Positions 26,327 to 35,200 are shown, numbered from the stretch's first letter. The stretch is 36,134 nucleotides of DNA from Sulfurimonas sp. MAG313 (GCF_029216045.1 NZ_JAEMVE010000146.1:1-36134); one strand, 5' to 3'. Program-made: numbers and translations. Notes: generated from the letters alone by a model not told the origin.

Positions 26327-26980
26327 TTATTTAGTGAGTGAAATGTCACTTTCTTCTAGTTTTTCAGTTACAATTTTTATTATTTTATCTTTTTCAATGG
26401 CGGCGGACTTTAAAATCTCTTTTGAAGCCTCATCAGAAAGACTTTGCTTTGCTGAGTTGATTCCACTGTCTATAGACTTATTAATGTCATCTGCTATTTT
26501 TGCACCATCTATCTTTATAATATAAGACCCGGTCTTAATCAAAATAGGTAAAAGTATACCTTCTTGCATGTTAATGTTGTTACGAACTACTTTAAAGTTA
26601 TAAAAGGAGTACACAATCACAGAGGCTATAAAGAAAAACTTACCCGCTCCAAAGACAAAGCCTAAAACCTTATCTATAATTCCTAGGCCACTTAGGTTTG
26701 AGAACTTTTTAAAAAGCACACCTACTCCTATCATACTTCCCCAAAAAGCAACTAAGGTGACAATGAATCCAAGAAGAGAAATCGCCGCTGGGCTTTCAAA
26801 CTTAAATATTGCTTCACTTAAAAAGTGGCCAACGTCAGTAGCCACATGCGAACCAATGAAAATACCACCGACAATACCGATAAGTCCAAAAAGCTCTTTG
26901 AAAAATCCATTCAAAATACCTTTTAGGCCAAGAAGTAAGATTATGCTTCCAATTACTAAATCAAAAATACTAAAGTCCAT
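26327..26980 (-). CDS. cvpA: CvpA family membrane protein
   Basis: This is an inner-membrane protein of the CvpA family (known for colicin V production in E. coli and for envelope stress tolerance). Four hydrophobic segments are visible at about 4-26, 30-48, 64-90 and 104-127. FDLVIGSIILLLGLKGILNGFFKELFGLIG at the start is the family signature. The C-terminal 60 residues are charged and helical. AGGA precedes the ATG. It is the first gene of the fur-lysS-glyA series, separated from fur by 19 bases, and is divergent from aroG. Confidence 0.87.
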   Translation of the reverse strand: MDFSIFDLVIGSIILLLGLKGILNGFFKELFGLIGIVGGIFIGSHVATDVGHFLSEAIFKFESPAAISLLGFIVTLVAFWGSMIGVGVLFKKFSNLSGLGIIDKVLGFVFGAGKFFFIASVIVYSFYNFKVVRNNINMQEGILLPILIKTGSYIIKIDGAKIADDINKSIDSGINSAKQSLSDEASKEILKSAAIEKDKIIKIVTEKLEESDISLTK

Positions 26981-27131
26981 TTTTTTCCTAGATAAATATT
27001 GGGCGAATTATACATAACTTAGCATAAAAGAAGCTTTTGTAATCAATCTAATACATGGTTTAGCCTTGTTTTAGGAAGCTTTTGCTAAGATTTGCGAAAA
27101 TAATATTAAGTAAACTAATTACGAGGTAAAT

Positions 27132-28481
27132 ATGAGCACATGGACACCATCAAGTTGGAGAGATTTTCCAATTAAACAACAACCAACATATAATGATATG
27201 GATCACCTAAATCGTGTAACGCAAAAACTTAGAGAACTTCCTCCTTTAGTATTTGCAGGTGAAGTTCGTACATTAAAAAAACAATTTTCACAAGTGGTTG
27301 AAGGTAAGGCCTTTTTACTTCAAGGTGGAGATTGTGCTGAAAGCTTTTCAGAGTTTAAGGCCGATAATATTCGTGATACCTTTAAAGCAATGATGCAAAT
27401 GGCAGTGGTAATGACCTTTGCTGGTTCATCTCCTGTTGTTAAAGTAGGTCGTATGGGTGGACAATTTGCTAAACCACGTTCATCAGATTTTGAAACTATT
27501 GGTGATGTTACTCTTCCTTCTTACCGTGGTGATATTATTAATAGTGTTGAGTTCACAGAAGAATCTAGAATTCCTAATCCAGAAAAAATGGTTCAAGCCT
27601 ATAATCAATCAGCTTCTACCTTAAACCTTTTACGTGCTTTTGCTAATGGTGGTCTAGCTGATTTATCTGAAGTGAACCGTTGGAACCTAGACTTTGTAAA
27701 AGATTCACCTTTAAAAGAAAAATATGAAGATATGGCAAACCGTATTCATGAATCACTTTCTTTTATGGAAGCATGCGGAGTAAGTTCTAAAACGTACAGA
27801 ACATTAAGAGAAACAGATTTTTACACTTCTCATGAGGCGCTTCTTTTAGAATATGAAGAAGCCTTTACACGCAAAGACTCATTAACAGGTGATTGGTATG
27901 ATACTTCAGCACATATGTTATGGATTGGTGATAGAACACGCGCTTTAGATGAGGCACATATAGAATTTATGCGTGGAATTAAAAATCCTATTGGTGTTAA
28001 AGCAGGTCCTACTATGGCTCCTGATGAACTTATTAGGCTTATAGACGCAGTTAATCCTGAAAATGAATCAGGTCGTTTAAATGTTATTGTAAGAATGGGC
28101 AAGGATAAGGTTGGTGATCATTTACCTGAACTTATTCGCGCGGTTGAACGTGAGGGTAAAAAAGTATTATGGTCATGTGACCCTATGCATGGAAATACTA
28201 TTAAATCAACAACGGGATATAAAACACGCCCTGTTGAAGCAGTACTCGGTGAAATGAAAAACTTTTTTGCAGTGCATAAGTCAGAAGGTACGTATGGTGG
28301 AGGTGTTCATCTTGAAATGACTGGTAAAAATGTTACAGAATGTACGGGTGGTGCTTTTAATATTTCAGATGAAGATTTAAAGTCTCGTTACCATACTCAT
28401 TGTGATCCACGTTTAAATGCAGATCAAGCACTTGAACTTGCTTTTTTAATCGCAGACTCTTTAAAAGACGCTAAACACTAA
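27132..28481 (+). CDS. aroG: 3-deoxy-7-phosphoheptulonate synthase, class II
   Basis: This enzyme condenses phosphoenolpyruvate and erythrose 4-phosphate, the first step of aromatic biosynthesis. It is the plant-like class II (type II) enzyme: [17 protein letters not shown] at the start, [12 protein letters not shown] with the metal-binding Cys, [42 protein letters not shown] and [15 protein letters not shown]. The 449-residue length is normal. GAGGT lies upstream of the ATG. It is divergent from cvpA and followed by a stem-loop. The symbol follows common usage in this phylum; aroF is also used. Confidence 0.95.
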   Translation: MSTWTPSSWRDFPIKQQPTYNDMDHLNRVTQKLRELPPLVFAGEVRTLKKQFSQVVEGKAFLLQGGDCAESFSEFKADNIRDTFKAMMQMAVVMTFAGSSPVVKVGRMGGQFAKPRSSDFETIGDVTLPSYRGDIINSVEFTEESRIPNPEKMVQAYNQSASTLNLLRAFANGGLADLSEVNRWNLDFVKDSPLKEKYEDMANRIHESLSFMEACGVSSKTYRTLRETDFYTSHEALLLEYEEAFTRKDSLTGDWYDTSAHMLWIGDRTRALDEAHIEFMRGIKNPIGVKAGPTMAPDELIRLIDAVNPENESGRLNVIVRMGKDKVGDHLPELIRAVEREGKKVLWSCDPMHGNTIKSTTGYKTRPVEAVLGEMKNFFAVHKSEGTYGGGVHLEMTGKNVTECTGGAFNISDEDLKSRYHTHCDPRLNADQALELAFLIADSLKDAKH

Positions 28482-28521
28482 GCTTACTTTAGCCAGGAGA
28501 AAACTCCTTACACTTCTTATG

Positions 28522-28544
28522 TATCACAGTCTTTAACTGTGATA
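28522..28544 (+). terminator. Stem-loop after aroG
   Basis: TATCACAGT (28522-28530) pairs with ACTGTGATA (28536-28544) around a five-base loop and is followed by TTTCC. A smaller hairpin AGGAG/CTCCT precedes it at 28495-28508. It lies in the convergent gap between aroG and pilT. Confidence 0.5.
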
Positions 28545-28630
28545 TTTCCTAAGATTTCTTATTTAAAATATAAAAACACAAGGGTAAGCACGAACTCTAT
28601 TATAGGATGGCAATACATCCCTAAAGTAAC

Positions 28631-29695
28631 CTAGAGGTTCTGAATTGCCTTAATTAACTCATCAGGACGGTTTGAATATTGAATGGCGGAATCTTTAGAA
28701 ATGACTCTTTGTCTCACATATTCAATTAATTCTTGAGTTTGCGTTACCATTCCTGTAGCTGTTTGATTTAATTGCATTTGAGAATACAGTTGATGAACCT
28801 TATCTTCACGTATAAGGTTTTTAATAGCAGGATTTGTAATCATAATTTCTTGAGCAGCCACACGACCTCCCCCTAAGCGAGGAAGTAAGGACTGAGAAAT
28901 AACGGCAACTAAAGACGTTGACAATTGCGCTCGTACCTGGGGTTGTTCTTCTCCTGAGAAAACATCAATAATACGGTTAATGGTTTCAGGTGCTGAGTTG
29001 GTGTGTAAGGTTCCAAAAACCAAGTGACCTGTTTCTGCTGCAGTTAAAGCAGCCCCAACAGTTTCTTGATCACGCATTTCCCCAATGAGTATAATGTCTG
29101 GATCTTCACGCATAGCAAATTTAAGAGCAGAACCAAATGAGCGGGTGTCTGTTCCTACATTACGGTGAGAAAAAAGACATTTTTTATTATCGTGCATAAA
29201 TTCCACAGGGTCTTCAACTGTAATAATATGCTTGTTTTCGGTTTCATTTATCTCATTAAGCATTGCAGCTAAAGTGGTAGATTTACCTGAACCAGTTGGT
29301 CCGGTTACAAGAATCAATCCTTTTTCTCTTCGAATTAGATCTTTAAAGATAGGCTTTGCTTTAAGTTGATCAAGCGAGGGAATTTCAATAGGAATAATAC
29401 GAAAGGCACAAGCAATATCACCCATGGTACGGTAATAATTTGCACGAAAACGACCAATATCAGGAAGAACGATAGCAAAATCAAGCTCAAGTGCTTCTTC
29501 GAACTCTTTCTTTTGTTTGTCTGTTAATAAAGAGTACGCCATCTCTTCAATAGTTGTTCCATCCATCACAGGCAAGTTAAGTGAAACAAGCTTTCCATCA
29601 ATACGAATTTGAGGTTCTGAACGTGCAACAAGGTGGAGGTCAGATGCCTTATAGGCAACAACAGATTTTAAAAGTTTACGAATATCTAAACTCAT
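28631..29695 (-). CDS. pilT: Twitching motility ATPase PilT
   Basis: PilT is the hexameric motor that retracts type IV pili or drives related pseudopilus systems. The 354-residue protein has the N-terminal PAS-like domain, arginine-rich FRANYYR, Walker A GPTGSGKST (about 131-139), an Asp box around ITVEDPVEF, Walker B DIILIGEMRD, a His box FGTLHTNSAPETINR and the PilT-type AIKNLIRE motif near the C-terminus, which separates it from PilB. AAGGA precedes the ATG. No other pilus genes are in the window. Confidence 0.92.
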   Translation of the reverse strand: MSLDIRKLLKSVVAYKASDLHLVARSEPQIRIDGKLVSLNLPVMDGTTIEEMAYSLLTDKQKKEFEEALELDFAIVLPDIGRFRANYYRTMGDIACAFRIIPIEIPSLDQLKAKPIFKDLIRREKGLILVTGPTGSGKSTTLAAMLNEINETENKHIITVEDPVEFMHDNKKCLFSHRNVGTDTRSFGSALKFAMREDPDIILIGEMRDQETVGAALTAAETGHLVFGTLHTNSAPETINRIIDVFSGEEQPQVRAQLSTSLVAVISQSLLPRLGGGRVAAQEIMITNPAIKNLIREDKVHQLYSQMQLNQTATGMVTQTQELIEYVRQRVISKDSAIQYSNRPDELIKAIQNL

Positions 29696-29731
29696 AGCAA
29701 TCCTTAAAGTAGTTAATAGTTTTTTAACTTT

Positions 29732-30076
29732 TTATAATAGTTCTTTTTTATAAATATCTTCGTTAAAGGCACAAAGAACTTTATTAGCGCTATATTCTAT
29801 CACAGGTCTTTTAATTAACATGTTTTCTTTGGCTAACCACTGAAGTTTTTGTTCATCATTAAGGTCTAGTTCTTTGAGTTTTAACGTTCTATAGGTAGTT
29901 CCACGGGTGTTGAAGAGTTGTTTCATTTCTACACTCTTTAACCAAGAACTGATTTTTTTTAAGGGTACAGAGTCCGTTTTGAAGTCGTGAAGGGTGTAAG
30001 GTATTTCATTGCTTTTTAAAAACTTAATAGCTTTTTTAACACTATCACAGTTTTTAATGCCGTATACATGAACCAT
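29732..30076 (-). CDS. ArsC/Spx-family protein (YffB-like)
   Basis: This is a 114-residue thioredoxin-fold protein. The N-terminal motif YGIKNCDSVKKA has a single Cys and matches the YffB branch rather than true arsenate reductase. The rest (RGTTYRTLKL, LIKRPVIEY) follows the ArsC/Spx family pattern, with the conserved cis-Pro region LIKRPV. It starts three bases after gatC and 36 bases ahead of pilT. Its role is unknown; glutathione-linked or redox function is suggested for the family, but nothing in this context decides. There is no ars operon nearby. Confidence 0.82.
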   Translation of the reverse strand: MVHVYGIKNCDSVKKAIKFLKSNEIPYTLHDFKTDSVPLKKISSWLKSVEMKQLFNTRGTTYRTLKLKELDLNDEQKLQWLAKENMLIKRPVIEYSANKVLCAFNEDIYKKELL

Positions 30077-30079
30077 AAT

Positions 30080-30370
30080 TTATTCGATTATTTTTGGAAC
30101 AATGAAAAAGTTATCTTCACTATGAGGAGCATTTTTCAAGATAGATTGCGAAATGTTTTTAGATGAATTTGGTATGTCTTCACGTAATTGAGTGCCTTTA
30201 TCTGTCATAGCAAAGGTGGGGTCCATATTTGTTGTGTCTAATTCGGATAAGTTATCAACAAAAGAAACAATTTCACTAAGTTGAGAGATTATTTCTTCTC
30301 GCTTATCCTCAGCAATTTCAAGATACGATAGTTTTTCTAATTTTGTTAATAATGCGTCATCAATGTGCAA
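30080..30370 (-). CDS. gatC: Asp/Glu-tRNA amidotransferase subunit C
   Basis: GatC stabilises the GatAB amidotransferase that converts Glu-tRNA-Gln and Asp-tRNA-Asn into their amidated forms. The protein starts HIDDALLTKLEKLSYLEI and shows the family's helical half, then LSELDTTNMDPTF and REDIPNSS. I chose TTG 30370, preceded by AAGGAA, giving 96 residues, the usual size. The longer frame to 30484 adds an unrelated hydrophobic stretch in the promoter gap. It is divergent from the YfgM-like gene. Confidence 0.9.
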   Translation of the reverse strand: MHIDDALLTKLEKLSYLEIAEDKREEIISQLSEIVSFVDNLSELDTTNMDPTFAMTDKGTQLREDIPNSSKNISQSILKNAPHSEDNFFIVPKIIE

Positions 30371-30508
30371 ATTTTTTCCTTGATGGATAAATATGGAAGA
30401 GATTGTAACAAAAACATACTGATTAACTTCTGTTATAAGGAAAACAGAGGCCCCTTTTAGCTTAAATAAGATAATATAACGCACTTTAATAATAATTCAG
30501 GAGCCTGC

Positions 30509-31104
30509 GTGAGCTTAAAAGAAAATATAGATATGGTAAAAGAAGAGTTGAATCAAGAAGAAAAACTTTTTGAATCTGCTGTTAAAACAGAACGTTTTGT
30601 GAAAAAATACAAAACACCTTTAGTAAGTACACTAGTAGCCGTGGTTCTTGTCCTTGTTGGAAAAAGTGCCTACGATATGAATGTTCAAAATTCTATCACT
30701 TCTTCTAATGAGGCGTATTTAACCTTGCTTGAGTCTGCTGAAGACACAAGTGCGGCTAAAATCTTAAAAGAAAACAATCGTGCCTTATATGATGGATGGC
30801 AATTACAAGTTGCCTTAAAGGCAAAGATGAGACCAAATTAGCACGTCTTGTAAATTCATCTTCATCGGTTGTTTCTGACCTTGCTCGTTACGAATTAGCT
30901 ACGTTAAAAAAGGATAAGGCTGCATTAAATACGTATTCTCTTTCTCAAGACGCAGTTTTAAAAGACTTAGCTATTTTAAATGAAGCAGTCTTGTTAATTC
31001 AAGAAGGTAAGACAGAGGAAGCTCAAGCTCGTTTAAAGCTTATTGATGAGAAGTCTAACTTACATAAAATGGTAGTGATGCTACAGCATTATGGTGTAAA
31101 GTAA
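30509..31104 (+). pseudogene. YfgM-like membrane-anchored tetratricopeptide protein, single-base frameshift
   Basis: The N-terminal part (from GTG 30509, five bases after AGGAG) has a charged start and one transmembrane helix at about 37-52, like YfgM. The frame ends at 30841. The rest of the protein (KDETKLARLVNSSSSVVSDLARYELATLKKD onward) is in the next frame to 31104. Adding one A in the short run near 30817-30819 would read ALKGKDETKLARL and give a 198-residue protein, close to YfgM in length, with helical repeat-like segments. It abuts the BamB-like lipoprotein gene with no gap, the arrangement of yfgM-bamB in E. coli. The frameshift may be sequence error; the YfgM link is structural and positional only. 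Confidence 0.65.
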
Positions 31105-32091
31105 ATGGCTAAGACCTCGTTTTTAGTTCTTCTTTTATCCCTTGTTTTTTTAGGATGTAGTTCTAAAGAATATTATGAACCAAAAGAGATAAAAGACTCT
31201 ATAGCCATTTCAGGTCATTTGAAAAGTAATATTATCGAGTTAAATGGTGAAAATGCCACCTTAGAAGATGGAAGAATCTTAACAAAAAAAGGTTTGGACT
31301 TAAGTCGTTTCCCACAAGGATACAGATTTGTATATAAAAATGATATATGGGCCTTAGGATTAAAAACAGGAGGTACTGTTTTTGCTATTAAGGGTGAAAA
31401 TGAAAGTATAAGCTTTAAACTTCCAAAAACAATAGCAACCTTAGCCCTTAAAGACGATCTTTTAGCCGTTGTTTTCGCGGATAATGAACTTGCCTTATAT
31501 GAATTTAGCACACAAACCTTACTCTTTAAAGAACCTGCTTCTGAATCCATTGTGGTTGATATGCGTATCGCTAGTCCTAGGTTTTTAAATGACTTAGTAC
31601 TTTTTCCTACCTTAGATGGAAGAATAGTCATTATTAACGCACCTGAAAAAGAATTGGTACGAACAATAATTGTAAGTTCGGAGCAGTATTTTAATAATAT
31701 TATTTATTTTAATGTTGTTAATGATGTACTTTACGCTGCAACTCCCTCCAAGGTATACACCCTAGGTGAAAAAGAAGCTAGAGTATCATTAGAAGCAAGA
31801 AATATGTTGGTCAACGAAAAAGGGGTATGGGTAGCTACGAAGCAGGGTGAAATAATCGCCTTAGATCACGCCCTACAAGTTATCAAAAAACAGAAATTTC
31901 CTTTTGCCCACTTCTTAGGGATTGTAGCTACAGATGAAGCGGTATATGTGGCAGAAAAAGAAGAATATATCATTTCTTTAAAACACGATCTTTCCTCTTA
32001 TGAAGTACATGAGACTTCTTTAGAAGAAGGCTTTTTCTACAGTTCAAATACAGGATTTTATTTTGGTGATGTTTATATCGAATTGAAATAA
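31105..32091 (+). CDS. Beta-propeller lipoprotein, BamB-like
   Basis: The protein has a lipoprotein signal with lipobox FLGC (C18) followed by SSKEYYEP. The remaining 310 residues are a series of short beta-strand repeats of PQQ/WD-like type: DIWALGLKTGGTVFAIKGEN, LALKDDLLAVVFADNELALYEFSTQTLLFK, GRIVIINAPEKE, GVWVATKQGEIIALDHALQVI and DEAVYVAEKEEYIISLKHD. Such repeats build a propeller like BamB. The start follows the stop of the YfgM-like gene directly, and xerH follows after three bases. BamB helps outer-membrane protein insertion in other proteobacteria; that role here is inference from fold and neighbour. Confidence 0.68.
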   Translation: MAKTSFLVLLLSLVFLGCSSKEYYEPKEIKDSIAISGHLKSNIIELNGENATLEDGRILTKKGLDLSRFPQGYRFVYKNDIWALGLKTGGTVFAIKGENESISFKLPKTIATLALKDDLLAVVFADNELALYEFSTQTLLFKEPASESIVVDMRIASPRFLNDLVLFPTLDGRIVIINAPEKELVRTIIVSSEQYFNNIIYFNVVNDVLYAATPSKVYTLGEKEARVSLEARNMLVNEKGVWVATKQGEIIALDHALQVIKKQKFPFAHFLGIVATDEAVYVAEKEEYIISLKHDLSSYEVHETSLEEGFFYSSNTGFYFGDVYIELK

Positions 32092-32094
32092 GCT

Positions 32095-32937
32095 TTGTCT
32101 GATGTTCTTGAAGCCTTTATAGAATATATAACTATAATAAAGGCTTTAAGCAAGGCAAGCATTGATGCTTATAGGAATGACTTACATTTAATTGAGAGCC
32201 ATTATAAATCTTCCTTACTACAACTAGATGAAATAAAAATATTTAAATATCTTGCCCAATTTGAAAACAAACGAACCCTCAATAGAAAACTTTCATCTTT
32301 AAATGCCTTTTATGATTTTTGTCATAAAGAATTTGATACACCTAGTGAAGATAAACTGTCTTATAAATTTTCTAAAGTTCCCTCAATCTTACCTAAATAT
32401 TTATCTTTTGATAGTATTGTCTCTTCTTTAAATTCTATAGATAAAAGTACATGGCTAGGGCGTAGAGACTACGCATTATTACTTTTTTTATATGCTACGG
32501 GACTAAGAATTAGTGAATGTCTAAGTATTGAACATGGGGATTTTCAAGGGGAGCAAGAGTTTCAGGAGCAATGGCTAAGGGTTCGTCATACTAAAGGCGA
32601 TAAAGAGAGGATGATTCCTGTTGCTAAAGAGGCACTTCGAGCGATTAAAGCTTATGAAAGTGAATGTCCTTTTGAGTCGTCCTCTTTATGGTTAAATTAC
32701 AAAGGAAAGCCCTTGAGCCGGATTTCTGCATATAAAATAAGTAAAAAGTACTTAAATGTATCGCCTCATGTATTACGTCATTCTTACGCGACGGCACTAA
32801 TTATTGGAGGGGCAGACCTTCGTGTTGTACAAGAACTTTTAGGACACGCTTCTTTACTCACTACACAGGTATATACACATATTCAAAAACAAAACTTACA
32901 AGATACCGTGCAAAACCATCACCCTATGGCGCATTAG
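32095..32937 (+). CDS. xerH: Tyrosine recombinase XerH-type
   Basis: This is a site-specific recombinase of 280 residues that likely resolves chromosome dimers at a dif site; Campylobacterota use one recombinase (XerH) instead of XerC/XerD. It has an N-terminal SAM-like core-binding domain (about 1-85) and a catalytic domain with R138 (TGLRISE), K167 (HTKGDKER), H225 and R228 (HVLRHSYA), H251 (LGHASLLTT) and nucleophile Y260. All catalytic residues are present. The start is TTG 32095, three bases after the lipoprotein gene. No phage genes lie nearby, which supports a housekeeping role. I could not identify a dif site. Confidence 0.87.
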   Translation: MSDVLEAFIEYITIIKALSKASIDAYRNDLHLIESHYKSSLLQLDEIKIFKYLAQFENKRTLNRKLSSLNAFYDFCHKEFDTPSEDKLSYKFSKVPSILPKYLSFDSIVSSLNSIDKSTWLGRRDYALLLFLYATGLRISECLSIEHGDFQGEQEFQEQWLRVRHTKGDKERMIPVAKEALRAIKAYESECPFESSSLWLNYKGKPLSRISAYKISKKYLNVSPHVLRHSYATALIIGGADLRVVQELLGHASLLTTQVYTHIQKQNLQDTVQNHHPMAH

Positions 32938-34283
32938 AGGTCTTCTTCTGATTCTCGTGTTTCGTCTAACTCTGGTATCTTTTCTTTAATGATTTCAACC
33001 GTAACAAAACGAGAATAGGTAGGTTTTACTATAGAAATAGGATATTCAATTTGATTATTGATCATCTCTTGTGGAAACTCTCTACGTGCCGAAGTAATAA
33101 GATGATAAAAATAATCAGCTCCAATAGTGGTTGCATAATTTATCCAGTCATAAACGATGTTATTATGAAGTAAAGAATTTGATTCAATCATGACATTATT
33201 ATGATAATTAATAGAGTTTGCAATAAGCATCTTTTCTCTGTCTTTAGCTTGAGTAAGTAGTAACAATTCAGGGTTATAATTGATTTGAGTTGAAAGTACA
33301 TTAGATACATTTACATCATATAAGGTAAGTTGAGACATAACCATAGCACTTTTAACAACAGGTGTATTTAATAAAAAAGACCCTTCTTGTATTTTAGAAT
33401 TTCCATCTAAGCGTCCTTGCAAATTGGAAGTGCGTTTAGCAATAGGAAAACTGTAAAAACGTGGATATTTTGCATAGGTAAGGTTTAAATCATCAAGCTC
33501 ATCTTGGCTTAACTCTTCTCCCTCTTCATCTTTAAAGGGGATTCTATTTTGAGTGATATTGGCATCAAAAGCATAAAGGTATTCTTCTTTAGTAATAGAG
33601 GTAAGCTTCTTACCTAGGGCATTTTGATCATAAAATACGGTTAAAGGAGTACTTGCATAGGGCATCAAACTTTCAAGTTGCTTTTTATAATTAATACCTC
33701 CATAATATGAATATTTTGTAGTGATATTCATATCGTCTTTATTAATAGTTGGAAAATATATATGCATATTACGCTCAAGAGAAGTAACATTATGGGCACC
33801 TACAAGGGTTAAAGGAGCTATGACATAATGAAAATCATCATCTTCAATCTTTTGTAAAACCTTTTGTAAATCTTCTATGCTTTCGGATTCTACATGGTAG
33901 GTTCGTAATTCAAACTGTTGATTCTTAGTTAGATAGTAGGCGAAGGCCGCATTAGTTGTAGAATAAGCGTATCTTCCTATAACACGGTAAGGAAGAAGCA
34001 TAGCTACCTTGAGCTCGGTATATTGTCTCATTCTTTCGACATTAAAAAGAGATGTTTTAATTAAGAGAATGTCATTTAATACAGGATCACTGAGTTTGTC
34101 CTTGGCGTGGGCTAAAAAGCTAAAAAAACGTTCTTCTTTTAAAAATTGGTATAAACATGTGTTATTACAATCATAAGTGTCTGTATTTAAGACATAGGTC
34201 TTAGGTAAGGGGATAGATGAAACTAAAAAGCTTTGCGCTTGTAAGCTTAGCAGACCAAGGCTCAGTAGAAAAATATATTTCAT
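32934..34283 (-). CDS. Secreted protein of unknown function, possibly periplasmic-binding-like
   Basis: The N-terminus MKYIFLLSLGLLSLQA is a cleavable signal peptide. The mature 430 residues contain alternating helix/strand stretches such as LKVAMLLPYRVIGRYAYSTTNAAFAYYL and DDDFHYVIAPLTLVGAHNV, which resemble type 1 periplasmic-binding or LppC-like folds. A Cys pair (DCNNTC) near residue 39 may form a disulphide. The C-terminus is acidic (DETRESEEDL). It overlaps the xerH stop by four bases in convergent orientation and lies directly downstream of the glycosylase gene with no gap. I do not recognise the family; an LpoA-like or envelope role is a guess. Confidence 0.68.
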   Translation of the reverse strand: MKYIFLLSLGLLSLQAQSFLVSSIPLPKTYVLNTDTYDCNNTCLYQFLKEERFFSFLAHAKDKLSDPVLNDILLIKTSLFNVERMRQYTELKVAMLLPYRVIGRYAYSTTNAAFAYYLTKNQQFELRTYHVESESIEDLQKVLQKIEDDDFHYVIAPLTLVGAHNVTSLERNMHIYFPTINKDDMNITTKYSYYGGINYKKQLESLMPYASTPLTVFYDQNALGKKLTSITKEEYLYAFDANITQNRIPFKDEEGEELSQDELDDLNLTYAKYPRFYSFPIAKRTSNLQGRLDGNSKIQEGSFLLNTPVVKSAMVMSQLTLYDVNVSNVLSTQINYNPELLLLTQAKDREKMLIANSINYHNNVMIESNSLLHNNIVYDWINYATTIGADYFYHLITSARREFPQEMINNQIEYPISIVKPTYSRFVTVEIIKEKIPELDETRESEEDL

Positions 34284-34949
34284 TTATAAAAGTCCTTTAA
34301 TATTCATTAAATCATCCATAGTGCATTTTTTTAGCGATGGGTTTCTTAGTAGATGAGAAGGATGATACAGAGGGATAAGTGTTCTACCTTCATAAGGTAT
34401 CTTTTGACCTCGAATCTTCTCGAAATTATTTTCATCTTTAATAAGGCTATTATAGGCAAGTTCTCCTAATGTAACGATAATATCTGGATTGACAAGTTCT
34501 ATTTGTTTAAATAAATAAGGTTTACATGAAGAAAGTTCCGAATCTAAGACAATATGATTATGAGACGGTCTGCATTTTAAACTATGAGTAAGATAAATAT
34601 CTTCAAGTTTAAGCTTTAAAACCTGTGTAATCATTTTTTCAAAAGAAGAACCCGACCTTCCTGCAAAACTATCTCCACTTTCATCTTCAACCATAGAAGG
34701 GGAACTGTCAATAAACATAAGCTTAGCATTAATATTTCCAAAACCAGTTAATACTCTTTGCCTATGTTTACTCAAATCACATAAATGACATTGGGCCATT
34801 TGAGAGTGCAGAGTATTTAAGTCTGTGGGAAGACTTAAATCAAAAGACTGTCGTTCTTCATTGACACTTAGCGGATCCATAAATGAAAAACCAAGGGCTT
34901 TATCGCGGTATAAAGATTTTAGTAAAACAAGATTTTGATATGACTTCAA
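34284..34949 (-). CDS. Uracil-DNA glycosylase family 4 homologue (Fe-S)
   Basis: This 221-residue protein is of the Fe-S uracil-DNA glycosylase superfamily. Four cysteines fit the cluster: C54 and C57 (CHLC), C126 (KCRP) and C142 (SSCKPYL). The block VEDESGDSFAGRSGSSFEKMI matches the family's post-motif-A region, and YHPSHLLRNP carries the C-terminal HPS motif. However, motif A, usually GEAPG, reads DSSPS (81-85), and the Asn expected before KCRP reads His (LTHSLKC). Catalysis or specificity may therefore differ from typical family 4 enzymes. The N-terminal 45 residues are an extension. It is co-directional with the secreted protein that follows. Confidence 0.83.
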   Translation of the reverse strand: MKSYQNLVLLKSLYRDKALGFSFMDPLSVNEERQSFDLSLPTDLNTLHSQMAQCHLCDLSKHRQRVLTGFGNINAKLMFIDSSPSMVEDESGDSFAGRSGSSFEKMITQVLKLKLEDIYLTHSLKCRPSHNHIVLDSELSSCKPYLFKQIELVNPDIIVTLGELAYNSLIKDENNFEKIRGQKIPYEGRTLIPLYHPSHLLRNPSLKKCTMDDLMNIKGLL

Positions 34950-35116
34950 ATATATCCCTAAATGGTGTAATATGACTTATGATTTAAAATATCAGTTTAT
35001 CTAATTGGGAGTTAAATGTTAATTATGCAAAGGAGCTATTAGCTAATGTCACACTAAAAACACTTTATTCACACACTCTTCATTTTTACTTTGTAAAATC
35101 AGATTAAAGGATTAAC

Positions 35117-35200
35117 ATGAAATGTTTTATTTGTGAAATTATAAAAGACATTATGGCAGATAAGAAGTCTGTAAAATTTGAATATAAAACTCAAAATTAA
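35117..35200 (+). CDS. 27-residue CxxC microprotein (putative)
   Basis: In the 350-base gap 34950-35299 the only well-formed frame is ATG 35117 to TAA 35200, encoding MKCFICEII followed by a charged tail rich in Lys. AAAGGA lies six bases upstream, and TGTAAAAT about 25 bases upstream could be a -10 box. A T-rich stretch follows the stop at 35205-35213. The CxxC pair at residues 3-6 could bind metal or act in redox. It is on the opposite strand to both neighbours, with the superoxide reductase convergent. Nothing else is visible in the gap. Translation is not demonstrated. Confidence 0.4.
   Translation: MKCFICEIIKDIMADKKSVKFEYKTQN

Noticed and set aside
29732-30076. Arsenate reductase
   Set aside because: The N-terminal motif is of the YffB type and no arsenic resistance genes lie nearby.
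30371-30484. N-terminal extension of GatC
   Set aside because: It is hydrophobic and unlike GatC; TTG 30370 has a good ribosome site and gives the normal length.
32095-32937. Phage or integron integrase
   Set aside because: There are no neighbouring phage genes, attachment repeats or cassettes, and the length and single-recombinase type fit housekeeping XerH.
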